Made by a program: the position numbers and the translations under genes. From Spirochaetia bacterium (lineage in GTDB: Bacteria; Spirochaetota; Spirochaetia; PWKH01), in NCBI GenBank assembly GCA_007128345.1, contig SKXS01000026.1, forward strand, positions 1 through 11,760: a stretch of DNA of 11,760 bases, given 5' to 3'. This document shows positions 1-6,617 of the stretch, piece after piece. The notes below the pieces were generated by a model. It was given only the letters and a program-made list of their open reading frames with translations. It had not been told where the DNA came from and searched no databases. How positions within the stretch are numbered: the first letter of the stretch is position 1; every line of letters begins with the position of its first letter.

Positions 1-923
1 AGGGGTATTTCATGCTCTTCAGCAAATGAGCAGACACGATCAAACACGTCACAGCACCGTGCCCCAGCCTTGAGTATCCGCAATGTTTCTTTGCGCAGCC
101 GCACTATCATCTGGTATGTCGTATGCTGCTCATCACTGGGAGGGCCCATGGTCAGCATGCGTGCCGCCGTACTCCAGTACCCATGGAGACTGTTTCTGAT
201 TTCCATCCGCACCCATTCACCTTGCTGAAGCTGCTTTCCAAGCCCGACGCCGTAATACGGAGCTTCCGGCCACGGGTCTGCTGTATGATCGCCCGATGCG
301 CCCACAGCAAGACTATCGTATCCGCTCATATCCATCTCACGTTCCAAGCAGTGCACCCGAATAATTTCCGAAAGCCCTTTCTCGGGTCGGGCCGCATAGA
401 CCATGACATGGTGTGCTGCTGCCGCCAGCGCATGATCGGTGCGCATGGCGGCATCCTCCAGGAGGGCCAGCTCTTTTTCAGTCTTCACCATCCGGAGGGT
501 GCGTATCCAGGCATCGCAGCTGATCATGGATATGGTATCAAGGCGAATCTGGAGCTGTTCCATCATCCTTGACGATATCCTCCGGGTAGGAACACCAATA
601 ACCGCGCCTCCCTGAAGGGAATTTTTGAATGTTGCGCATACGAGATCTTCCATTTTGCTCCAGGCATCATTCGGACCGTATGTCAGCACCTTGCTGATAT
701 TTCCCTCATTACGCAGGGTATCCTTGAGCCAGGCAGGAGATAAGACGACAGTCTCCTCAGGGCTGATGAAGATCCCCAGGGTCTCCAACGGCAGTGCCGG
801 TATGAATGGAAGCGGGGCCTCTGATGCATAACGCACATGATCTGCACCGAAAAGCAGTACGGCGTCAAATTGCGACGACTGCAGAGCCTGCTGAAGGTTT
901 GTAATTACTCCAAGATCTTTCAT
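1..923 (-). CDS. M24-family (creatinase/aminopeptidase P fold) protein, partial at 3' end
   Basis: This reading frame starts at the ATG whose complement is at 921-923 and stays open to the left edge, giving 307 codons without a stop, so the C-terminal part is outside the window. A GAGGA ribosome site lies about 8 bases before the ATG. Residues 1-140 look like the N-terminal domain of the aminopeptidase P/creatinase type; the catalytic 'pita-bread' domain begins near the segment MVKTEKELALLEDAA (residues 145-159). Where metallopeptidases carry the first two metal-binding aspartates, this protein has Glu241 (in VRMEIRN) and Thr252 (in YWSTAARM). Later ligands are not visible. It lies 33 bases downstream of a similar M24 gene on the same strand, so the two are very likely an operon formed by duplication. 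Family is clear; the substrate is unknown. It may be a metal-independent hydrolase, as creatinase is, or non-catalytic. Confidence 0.85.
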   Translation of the reverse strand, partial: MKDLGVITNLQQALQSSQFDAVLLFGADHVRYASEAPLPFIPALPLETLGIFISPEETVVLSPAWLKDTLRNEGNISKVLTYGPNDAWSKMEDLVCATFKNSLQGGAVIGVPTRRISSRMMEQLQIRLDTISMISCDAWIRTLRMVKTEKELALLEDAAMRTDHALAAAAHHVMVYAARPEKGLSEIIRVHCLEREMDMSGYDSLAVGASGDHTADPWPEAPYYGVGLGKQLQQGEWVRMEIRNSLHGYWSTAARMLTMGPPSDEQHTTYQMIVRLRKETLRILKAGARCCDVFDRVCSFAEEHEIP

Positions 924-956
924 GGTCTTTTCCTCGTTCAAATCAGGAGATATCTA

Positions 957-2108
957 TCAGTGCGATGAACGGAACCCCGTAACAGGGTAGATCCTGTCCC
1001 AGTTGTGGTATCGGCTGATGCACCTAGGTCCGTCACGGGTGATCATATAGGTATCCTTAGAGCAGATCAGCTCCTTCGCAGGACCTTGGCTGTAGAGAGA
1101 GAGCACTATGGACATGCCCTCCTGAAGCTTCGTTTCATCGCCTTCACAAATATACGGACTTTCACGCTCTGCGGTGCCTATTCCGTGACCTGCAGCATAG
1201 TCGCTGCACACATCAATGCCTTCCCGCTGTGCAGCAGCGCAGATATCTCTATAGATGGAGTCACAGCTTCGTCCGGGCTCAAGCAAAGCCAATCCCTGTT
1301 CCTTCAAGAAAAGGTTTTCCTGGTATGCCCTCTTATGGATATCATCAGGTTCTCCCAGGAAAATCATCCTGGCGCTGTTGGCCCAGAACCCCTTATAGCA
1401 TGATGTGGATTCAATACGTACAAACTCGCCAGGCTTGAAGTACCCTGCAGGCAGTCCGTACCATTGCCATGTGCTTCTGCCGGATCCGCTGAAAGCAAGT
1501 CCGCCGGCTGTTCCCCCGCATTCATAGACATGCACGCGAATGCGTTCACAAAACTCTGCAGCGGTATACCCGATATCTCGGAGGCTTCCCTCAAGATGCT
1601 GGAGCGATGCAATTATCCCGAAATCAAGCTGGCGTGCGGCTTCCTCCAGATAAGCTCTTTCATGGTCATACTTTATCCAGTCAATCTTCTCCAAGTCTCC
1701 GTCAACAGAAATCCAGTTCACCCCGGGCATAGCATTTCGCAGTGAAACTTCCATTGCTGCAGTCAGAAACGCTCTGTCCAGTCCCACCTCTGCGGTCTCT
1801 CCTGCATCTCCCGCCGCAAGTTCTGCAGCTCTCTTTTCAGATTCAGCTTCGGCAGAGCTGTATGTGAGGAGTCTCCCTTCATATCCCTGGGCTCTGACCG
1901 CACCCGATACTTCCCACGGGACAATAAGGGTTTCCGTTCCGTCACGGCGAAGCATAAAAAGCAGGGGCTTCTCTGGGTAGTGGGTGAGAAAAGGAAATTC
2001 GATCCCCAAATACCGTACGATGCGGTGGGGTGCTGCTGTGATGACGACAGGGCAGCCTAAAGAGAGGACCGCTTCCTTTGCATGATTAGTCTTGGTAACT
2101 GCAGTCAT
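957..2108 (-). CDS. M24-family (creatinase/aminopeptidase P fold) protein with degenerate metal site
   Basis: A complete 383-residue protein with the two-domain build of aminopeptidase P, prolidase and creatinase: N-terminal domain to about residue 140, then the catalytic fold. The start has AAAGGA 8 bases upstream. Aligning by eye with the five metal ligands of aminopeptidase P (Asp, Asp, His, Glu, Glu), I read Glu233 (VRIEST), Asn244 (FWANSARM), His308 (AGHGIG), Ser337 (EGMSIVLSLY) and Lys351 (SKDTYMIT). Only the histidine is kept, and the second conserved histidine of the H-x6-H motif is Arg315. A two-metal peptidase is therefore unlikely. Creatinase is a known metal-free member, but its catalytic Glu in the second motif is here Ala246, so creatine is not indicated either. 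The partial M24 gene follows in the same direction and shares the xRxE...ARM pattern. A promoter with TTGACA lies upstream. Fold assignment is firm; function is unknown. Confidence 0.9.
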   Translation of the reverse strand: MTAVTKTNHAKEAVLSLGCPVVITAAPHRIVRYLGIEFPFLTHYPEKPLLFMLRRDGTETLIVPWEVSGAVRAQGYEGRLLTYSSAEAESEKRAAELAAGDAGETAEVGLDRAFLTAAMEVSLRNAMPGVNWISVDGDLEKIDWIKYDHERAYLEEAARQLDFGIIASLQHLEGSLRDIGYTAAEFCERIRVHVYECGGTAGGLAFSGSGRSTWQWYGLPAGYFKPGEFVRIESTSCYKGFWANSARMIFLGEPDDIHKRAYQENLFLKEQGLALLEPGRSCDSIYRDICAAAQREGIDVCSDYAAGHGIGTAERESPYICEGDETKLQEGMSIVLSLYSQGPAKELICSKDTYMITRDGPRCISRYHNWDRIYPVTGFRSSH

Positions 2109-2188
2109 ACATCAATCCTTTCAATGTCCGTAACTCTCATGCGTACTGGTGCTCGTTATGCCGCAATCCGGTACATTGTTTTATTTTT

Positions 2189-2218
2189 ATTAAACACGGT
2201 ACCGCCCTTGTGTGTCAA
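2189..2218 (-). promoter_or_regulatory. Promoter of the M24 gene pair
   Basis: On the minus strand TTGACA (complement of 2213-2218) is followed after 18 bases by TTTAAT (complement of 2189-2194), a good sigma-70 pattern about 80 bases before the first M24 gene. The -35 box lies inside an inverted repeat (see the hairpin at 2205-2221). Confidence 0.6.
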
Positions 2219-2221
2219 GGG
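2205..2221 (-). terminator. Hairpin after pyrE overlapping the M24 -35 box; possible weak terminator
   Basis: Perfect 6-base arms CCCTTG and CAAGGG surround a 5-base loop, and flanking ACGGT/ACCGT can lengthen the stem with a small bulge. It lies about 43 bases after the pyrE stop codon on the same strand, but only TTT follows, so as an intrinsic terminator it is weak. The loop-proximal arm and loop contain the TTGACA of the next promoter. It could instead be an operator. Confidence 0.4.
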
Positions 2222-2263
2222 ACCGTACTGAAATAGCCTGCAAAAAGATAACATACCATCTAT

Positions 2264-2956
2264 TCAGACCGAACGGGACAGCTTCTCTGCCTTCTCTCTT
2301 TCTGAAGTAATGTAGTCCATGATCGTCTGGTAATTCTTCTCGCTGATGAGCTCGATTTCAAGGAGCCAGTCAAACGCCATGGAGACATTAAAAAGGACAT
2401 GGGTTTCAATATTCGCTTTTTTGAGATTCTTTTTCCCATCCTGCTCACGGTCAAGGAGCACCACCAGTTCGCTGACAATACCTCCCTGCTCCCGCGCGGC
2501 GTCAACAGCTTCAATTACGCTCTGTCCGGTAGTGATGAGATCATCAATCATGACAATCCTGTCGTTTTTCTCCATCTCGCCCTCGACTTTTTTCTTCACC
2601 CCATGCTCCTTGCGCTCCTTCCGATAATAGAGCATTGGGATGGCCAGCTTCTGACTGATCAAGGTAGCAAAAGGAACTCCGGCCGTGGGTACTCCCATAA
2701 TTTTATCGACTTTATTCCTGCCAATCTCATTTATCACAATACGTGTCAGCGCATTTGCAATCCAGTCCATAGCAATAGGGTCTGAAATTGACTGGCGAAG
2801 ATCCACATAGTAGGGGCTCTTCTTACCTGAAGCAAGCGTATAATCGCCAATTTTCAGAGCATTGCTGCGTATAAGCCCCAAGGCTACATGCTTCATGAGG
2901 TACTGTTTCTCCTCTTCCCAGATCTTCCGCTCAATCTCCTTGAATTGATTATACAT
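2264..2956 (-). CDS. pyrE: Orotate phosphoribosyltransferase
   Basis: This cytoplasmic enzyme joins orotate to PRPP to make orotidine 5'-phosphate in pyrimidine synthesis. The protein has 230 residues. It shows the type I phosphoribosyltransferase signature VMIDDLITTGQS (about 135-146) with the two acidic residues that contact ribose, the segment TLASGKKSPYYVDLR (40-54) typical of this enzyme, and a lysine/arginine-rich flexible loop YRKERKEHG (111-119) that closes over the active site. I chose the ATG at 2954-2956 because TAAGGAG lies 7 bases before it. The frame is open 33 codons further up, but that part is within the leader and looks non-coding. It is monocistronic by appearance, divergent from gltA, and has a perfect TATAAT -10 box plus a stem-loop in its leader. 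Family and function are secure; the C-terminal 25 residues are not diagnostic. Confidence 0.95.
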   Translation of the reverse strand: MYNQFKEIERKIWEEEKQYLMKHVALGLIRSNALKIGDYTLASGKKSPYYVDLRQSISDPIAMDWIANALTRIVINEIGRNKVDKIMGVPTAGVPFATLISQKLAIPMLYYRKERKEHGVKKKVEGEMEKNDRIVMIDDLITTGQSVIEAVDAAREQGGIVSELVVLLDREQDGKKNLKKANIETHVLFNVSMAFDWLLEIELISEKNYQTIMDYITSEREKAEKLSRSV

Positions 2957-3003
2957 GGTACGTCTCCTTACTGGTGGATATGATGGATCGGGCACTGCAT
3001 CCT

Positions 3004-3029
3004 GCCTTCCGCTTTGCATGGCGGAAGAC
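3004..3029 (-). promoter_or_regulatory. pyrE leader stem-loop
   Basis: Arms CTTCCGC (3006-3012) and GCGGAAG (3021-3027) enclose an 8-base loop. On the transcribed minus strand the stem grows to 9 pairs because the next position is a G-U wobble followed by a G-C pair; on the plus strand that position is a mismatch. There is no U tract, so it is not a simple terminator. It lies about 20 bases into the predicted message and about 50 bases before the start codon. pyrE leaders are controlled by attenuation in enterobacteria, but no leader peptide is evident here. Confidence 0.45.
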
Positions 3030-3053
3030 AGACAGAACAGAAAAACCCGTACC

Positions 3054-3082
3054 ATTATAAATTTATTGCCCTATCTCCGCAA
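3054..3082 (-). promoter_or_regulatory. pyrE promoter
   Basis: Minus strand TTGCGG (complement of 3077-3082), a 17-base spacer, and a perfect TATAAT (complement of 3054-3059). The start of the message would fall near 3047, leaving a leader of about 90 bases. Confidence 0.7.
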
Positions 3083-3156
3083 CAGGGTATAGACCATCTT
3101 TCTTGACACCCCTCATTCAATAGCCTCATCAGCCGAAACGAAATCATCAGCATTTA

Positions 3157-3185
3157 TTGAGTTCACTGCCCTTTTATGCTATACT
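3157..3185 (+). promoter_or_regulatory. gltA promoter (distal)
   Basis: TTGAGT (3157-3162), 17 bases, then TATACT (3180-3185). This is the best plus-strand promoter pattern between pyrE and gltA and lies back to back with the pyrE promoter, 75 bases away. Transcription would begin near 3192, more than 400 bases before the gltA start codon. A second promoter nearer gltA cannot be excluded by eye. Confidence 0.6.
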
Positions 3186-3191
3186 AATCTT

Positions 3192-3602
3192 TTGCAGGTG
3201 TACGCGCGAGCAAGCGTAACCGGCTCTGCACACACGCGTTGTGATGGACCATTGTTCATCAGAAGGTTTCTGCAGCACATGTCAGGAGGTATGAAAGCAC
3301 ATAGAAATCCAGCATTATGCCGTATTTCTGTGCTCAAACAGGTTAGTGAGCTGTGACCCTAACCATGTAATCACGGCATTTCCACAGCACCGGTCCTTGA
3401 ACAAAATTTGTACGGAAAAACGAAGACACTGCAGACAATGCAAGTGCAGCTCAGCATATGACAACTGCACGGCAGCGCTCAAAACATCAGGCAAGCAGAA
3501 GTATCGCTGCCTCGTGCGTGGCAACCTGGTGCAGGGATGCAGCATCTGGACTACCGCGGGTAGTTTCCATATATCGCGATACCACATGTAAGGAGAATTA
3601 TT
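3192..3602 (+). other. Long hairpin-rich leader of gltA, or an unrecognised small RNA
   Basis: About 410 bases lie between the predicted transcription start and the gltA ATG. I see several stem-loops: TGATGGA/TTCATCA (3242-3261, with one G-U pair), AGCACA-GAAAT/ATTTC-TGTGCT with a 2-base bulge (3296-3334), GGTTAG/CTAACC (3341-3364), GTGCAG/CTGCAC (3444-3470), and ACTACC/GGTAGT close to the 3' end. The word GCAG recurs throughout. None is followed by a U tract. I cannot match it to a riboswitch, 6S RNA, RNase P RNA, tmRNA or tRNA that I know. The ribosome site for gltA (AAGGAG) is at its very end. Two weak open frames lie inside and are treated as unproven. Confidence 0.4.
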
Positions 3603-4901
3603 ATGTCAAACCGAAAGGCAGAGGTTTTCATCGACGGCAACAAGGTCATGGACCTTCCTATCCTCATTGACACCATGGAGAATGAGGCATTGGACATTCG
3701 TGACCTCCGTAAGCAGACCGGCATGATCACCTATGACCCGGGATTCGGCAACACAGGATCCTGTCAGAGCCAAATCACCTATCTCGACGGAGAAAAGGGC
3801 ATCCTCAGATACCGGGGCTACCCCATTGAGGAACTTATAGAAAAATGCGATTTCATTGAGGTGGCCTACCTGCTTATTCACGGGCATCTGCCGAGCAAGG
3901 CAGAGCGCGAACGGTACACCCAACTGCTCAACCGCCATTCACTGCTCCATGTGGATATGCAGTCTTTTTTTCGAAGATATCCCGAACATGCCCATCCCAT
4001 GTCCATTCTCGCGGCAATGTCTGTCTCCCTCTCTTCCTTCTACGAGATCAACGTTGATGAAGATCCCGAGCTGGAGATCGATCTCACAGTGACCAGGCTG
4101 ATGTCGAAGATCCGCACCATTGCAGCTTTTACCTACCGGAAGATGAGAGGCAGTGACTTCGTCAATCCGAGACACGAGTACTCATACTGCGGCAACTTCC
4201 TGAACATGCTCTTCTCATCGCCTGTGGTTCCTTACGAACCGAACCCTGTTCATATTAAGGCACTGAACAAACTGCTGATACTTCATGCAGATCATGAGCA
4301 GAACTGCTCCACCACTGCAGTCCGTCTCGTCGGCAGCGCCGGAGGGGGAAATCTCTACTCCGCAGTTTCAGCAGGCATTTGCGCGTTATGGGGTCCCCGG
4401 CACGGCGGGGCCAACCAGGCAGTAATCGATATGCTCCAGCAGATTCATGACGACGGAGGCGATGTTCAGAAAGCAGTAGACCGGGCAAAGGACAAGAATG
4501 ATCCCTACAGGCTCATGGGTTTCGGACACAGGGTGTATAAAACATATGATCCCCGTGCGAAAATCGGAAGAGAGATCTGCGAGGAGGTCCTCGCAGATCT
4601 GGGCATCAAGGATCCGCTGCTTGAAATCGCAGAAAAACTGGAAGAGACTGCTCTTCAGGATGATTATTTTAAGGAAAGGTTCCTCTATCCCAATGTGGAC
4701 TTCTATACTGGGATCATATTCAGAGCCATGAATATCCCCACAAACATGTATACGGTGCTTTTTTCCATGGGAAGGCTTCCTGGATGGATAGCCCACTGGC
4801 TTGAGTGGCGGCATGATCCGTTTGAACGCATCGGTCGGCCGCGTCAGCTCTACATGGGTCCGACCGCACGATCCGTACCCCATATTGATGAGCGCGAATA
4901 A
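3603..4901 (+). CDS. gltA: Citrate synthase
   Basis: This enzyme condenses acetyl-CoA with oxaloacetate to citrate, the entry step of the TCA cycle. The 432-residue length and sequence style match the bacterial hexameric type of Gram-negative bacteria. The catalytic residues are visible: the histidine of LILHADHEQN (225-234), His267 in GPRHGG, and Asp366 in NVDFYTG. The substrate-binding block GFGHRVYKTYDPRAK (306-320) and the C-terminal WLEW / GRPRQLYMGP segments (399-420) are also intact. The start has AAGGAG 7 bases upstream. It is transcribed alone: a long leader with a promoter stands in front and a strong intrinsic terminator lies 18 bases after the stop. It could be annotated as a 2-methylcitrate synthase only if propionate genes were adjacent, and none is. 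Nothing in the coding sequence looks damaged. Confidence 0.97.
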   Translation: MSNRKAEVFIDGNKVMDLPILIDTMENEALDIRDLRKQTGMITYDPGFGNTGSCQSQITYLDGEKGILRYRGYPIEELIEKCDFIEVAYLLIHGHLPSKAERERYTQLLNRHSLLHVDMQSFFRRYPEHAHPMSILAAMSVSLSSFYEINVDEDPELEIDLTVTRLMSKIRTIAAFTYRKMRGSDFVNPRHEYSYCGNFLNMLFSSPVVPYEPNPVHIKALNKLLILHADHEQNCSTTAVRLVGSAGGGNLYSAVSAGICALWGPRHGGANQAVIDMLQQIHDDGGDVQKAVDRAKDKNDPYRLMGFGHRVYKTYDPRAKIGREICEEVLADLGIKDPLLEIAEKLEETALQDDYFKERFLYPNVDFYTGIIFRAMNIPTNMYTVLFSMGRLPGWIAHWLEWRHDPFERIGRPRQLYMGPTARSVPHIDERE

Positions 4902-4919
4902 AAAATATTCAGGCTTCCA

Positions 4920-4952
4920 GGCAGGAGGTGCACGGCACCCTCCTGCCTTTTT
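4920..4952 (+). terminator. gltA intrinsic terminator
   Basis: A stem of 12 pairs (GGCAGGAGGTGC against GCACCCTCCTGCC, one bulged base) with a 3-base loop, followed by TTTTT. It begins 18 bases after the gltA stop codon and is the clearest terminator in the window. Confidence 0.92.
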
Positions 4953-5018
4953 CTTCCTGCGGGGCCGATGCCGACGAATCAGCCCGTGGTCGCACTTTCA
5001 TAGGATCGTCTTCCCATA

Positions 5019-5024
5019 TATACT
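5019..5024 (+). promoter_or_regulatory. Possible -10 box giving a leaderless message
   Basis: TATACT lies so that the expected transcription start, about 7 bases on, coincides with the ATG at 5031. The -35 region at the matching distance (TTTCAT, 4996-5001) is poor. No ribosome site precedes the ATG, which is why a leaderless start is considered. Confidence 0.3.
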
Positions 5025-5030
5025 GGCTGT

Positions 5031-5555
5031 ATGCTGAAGTTTATTATTGCATTTCCGTCGTCTGATACACTTCTATTGCGGTTCAGCTATATTTCACGGT
5101 TTGTTCTGGCACTGTTTTCCGGGTTGTTTTTCGCAGTTGCATTTATTGGAGATAGGACGGTCTGGACAGCCCTTGTCATCGCGGTTCTCTGTCTCCTGGC
5201 GGCTCTGTATACTGAACGCTGGGTGGTGAAAAGCAGGACAGCAGTCAGGTTTGTAGGAGTATGGCCGGTCTTGACGAAAAAGACCGTGGACCTGCAGGCT
5301 TTGGAGCATGTCGCACTGACAGTTCCCAAAGAGTTTATCATGGACCTGCCGGAAAGCAGGAGAACTCTCTCCGGAGGGACAAGGGCCTACCGAAATCTCA
5401 TTGATTTCCGGGTGGTGCAGGTTGCTTTCGTAATGCAAGGAGGAGACATAGTGACAGTCCACACTGAAAGCCTGCGGAAGAAGGATCATATGGTTCATAT
5501 AGCAGATGCACTGGCCCAATTCCTGTCGGTACCGAGAAAAACTGAAGAGACGTAA
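5031..5555 (+). CDS. Small membrane protein with two N-terminal helices, unknown function
   Basis: I do not recognise this 174-residue protein. Residues 20-40 and 44-62 are strongly hydrophobic and should form a helical hairpin in the membrane, with a very short connection containing Asp41-Arg42. The remaining 110 residues are soluble and mixed: a WVVKSRTAVRF stretch (64-74), then WPVLTKKTVDLQALEHVALT (78-97). That layout resembles bacterial PH-like domains that follow two helices, but this is only a resemblance. The C-terminal end is charged. The ATG at 5031 is the only plausible start: a stop in frame lies at 5001-5003 and no other early ATG follows. It sits alone between the gltA terminator and the convergent ABC operon, so neighbours give no clue to its role. 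Confidence 0.75.
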   Translation: MLKFIIAFPSSDTLLLRFSYISRFVLALFSGLFFAVAFIGDRTVWTALVIAVLCLLAALYTERWVVKSRTAVRFVGVWPVLTKKTVDLQALEHVALTVPKEFIMDLPESRRTLSGGTRAYRNLIDFRVVQVAFVMQGGDIVTVHTESLRKKDHMVHIADALAQFLSVPRKTEET

Positions 5556-5579
5556 GCAGGGCGGCAGAAGGCCCCGCTT
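5554..5579 (-). terminator. Likely terminator hairpin of the ABC operon
   Basis: On the minus strand AAGCGGGGC pairs with GCCCTGCTT across an 8-base loop; one of the nine pairs is G-U. Read on the plus strand the same position is an A-C mismatch, so the structure fits the minus-strand transcript better. The following bases are only moderately U-rich. It starts 9 bases beyond the last permease stop. Confidence 0.5.
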
Positions 5580-5588
5580 CATGTCTGC

Positions 5589-6602
5589 TCAGGCGCTTTT
5601 GCGCCTACGTTCCAGTATAGTAGCCGCCCTGGTGAGGGGAAAGAGAAAAATCATGTACATCAACGCACCGATGATCAGGGGCGTAGCATTCGCATACCAT
5701 GATTGCAGCTGACGTGCCGTCTGCAGTATTTCCGCTATGGCAATAACCGAACATTCAGCGGTCCGCTTCATAAGCCCGATCATACGGTTGGTATACGGAG
5801 GGAGCACAATCTTAATCGACTGCGGAAGCACCACCAGTTTCATGGCTTTCCAGGCAGTCATCCCCAGAGCCCGGGCAGACTCGACTTGATTTTTATGGAT
5901 AGCCTCAATTCCTGAACGGAACACCTCGCAGAGATAAGCTCCCTCTATGAGTGTGAGGGCAAGAACCCCTGTAGCAAACGGTGACAGCAGTATGCCCGCA
6001 TAGGGAAGTGAAAAGTAGATCACCAGAAGAAGTGCTATGGAGGGTACCGCCCTGAATACATCCACATACAGCTCTATGAAAAAATTCAGCAGCTTGTCAT
6101 TGACAATGACCCGGACTACCGCAAGCAGCAGAGCAAGCAGCGTTGAGAGCACCGCTGACATCAGAAATATCTCTATTGCCGTCCAGAGTGCCCTGAACAT
6201 CAATTCCCAGTTGGTTGTAGTGGCCGCCTCACCTACCTCCATGAACCCGGTTCTGCGCATCACGTCCATATTGAAGAAGTAATGTCCTACCTCAGACCAG
6301 CGGGCACCAGAGTACCGGTAGAAAAAGAGCCCGAAAATCAAGATTACGCCAAAGGCAAATATATTTTTCAGCCAGTTCGGCTTTTCCCGGTCGGTCTGCA
6401 CTGCAACAAGGACAAATACATAGATCACTACTGCAACAATGAGCATCAGATATCCGAATATGTTGAGCCTGCTGACAGGCGGCATTACAAAGATGATCAG
6501 GGCAGCGTATATTATCATGAAGGGATATAAGAACTCGTACCTGCGATACCAGGGAAGATGTCCGTATTTCCCTTTTTTCTTTTCTATGCTGTCGATCATC
6601 AC
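5589..6602 (-). CDS. Polar amino acid-type ABC importer, permease subunit (second)
   Basis: An inner-membrane permease of the HisM/GlnP class, 337 residues, longer than the usual 220-250. The C-terminal half (about 135-325) is the standard five-helix transport domain with the EAA loop that docks on the ATPase: SGIEAIHKNQVESARALGM (230-248), then LPQSIKIVLPP (259-269). The first 100 residues are extra: a KYGHLPWYRRYEF motif (12-24) and three hydrophobic segments near 25-40, 47-68 and 81-97. The other permease of this operon has the same extension, so the two are paralogues that would form the membrane dimer. The frame opens with GTG at 6602 immediately followed by ATG at 6599; AAGGAG is 6 bases from the first and 9 from the second, so either may be used. 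The gene is last in the operon, 15 bases after the ATPase gene. Confidence 0.93.
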   Translation of the reverse strand: MMIDSIEKKKGKYGHLPWYRRYEFLYPFMIIYAALIIFVMPPVSRLNIFGYLMLIVAVVIYVFVLVAVQTDREKPNWLKNIFAFGVILIFGLFFYRYSGARWSEVGHYFFNMDVMRRTGFMEVGEAATTTNWELMFRALWTAIEIFLMSAVLSTLLALLLAVVRVIVNDKLLNFFIELYVDVFRAVPSIALLLVIYFSLPYAGILLSPFATGVLALTLIEGAYLCEVFRSGIEAIHKNQVESARALGMTAWKAMKLVVLPQSIKIVLPPYTNRMIGLMKRTAECSVIAIAEILQTARQLQSWYANATPLIIGALMYMIFLFPLTRAATILERRRKSA

Positions 6603-6617
6603 GCTGTTCTCCTTATA

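Noticed and set aside
123..572. 149-codon plus-strand frame at the left end
   Set aside because: The minus strand here encodes an M24 protein with clear family motifs, so this is a shadow.
2957..3055. Upstream extension of pyrE by 33 codons
   Set aside because: The ATG at 2956 has a strong TAAGGAG, the extension covers a leader hairpin and reaches the -10 box, and orotate phosphoribosyltransferases of this kind are near 230 residues.
3291..3356. 21-codon frame in the gltA leader beginning right after AGGAGGT
   Set aside because: The ribosome site is only one base from the ATG, too close to work well, and the frame overlaps a clear stem-loop.
3192..3602. Known structured RNA (tRNA, tmRNA, RNase P RNA, 6S, common riboswitches) in the gltA leader
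   Set aside because: I found none of the conserved core sequences of these classes by eye; a covariance search would decide.
4386..4883. 165-codon frame opposite gltA
   Set aside because: Antisense shadow of a conserved enzyme with no family features.
5094..5582. 162-codon minus-strand frame opposite the small membrane protein
   Set aside because: The plus-strand frame has clean membrane helices and better coding character; the opposite frame is cysteine- and proline-rich without pattern.
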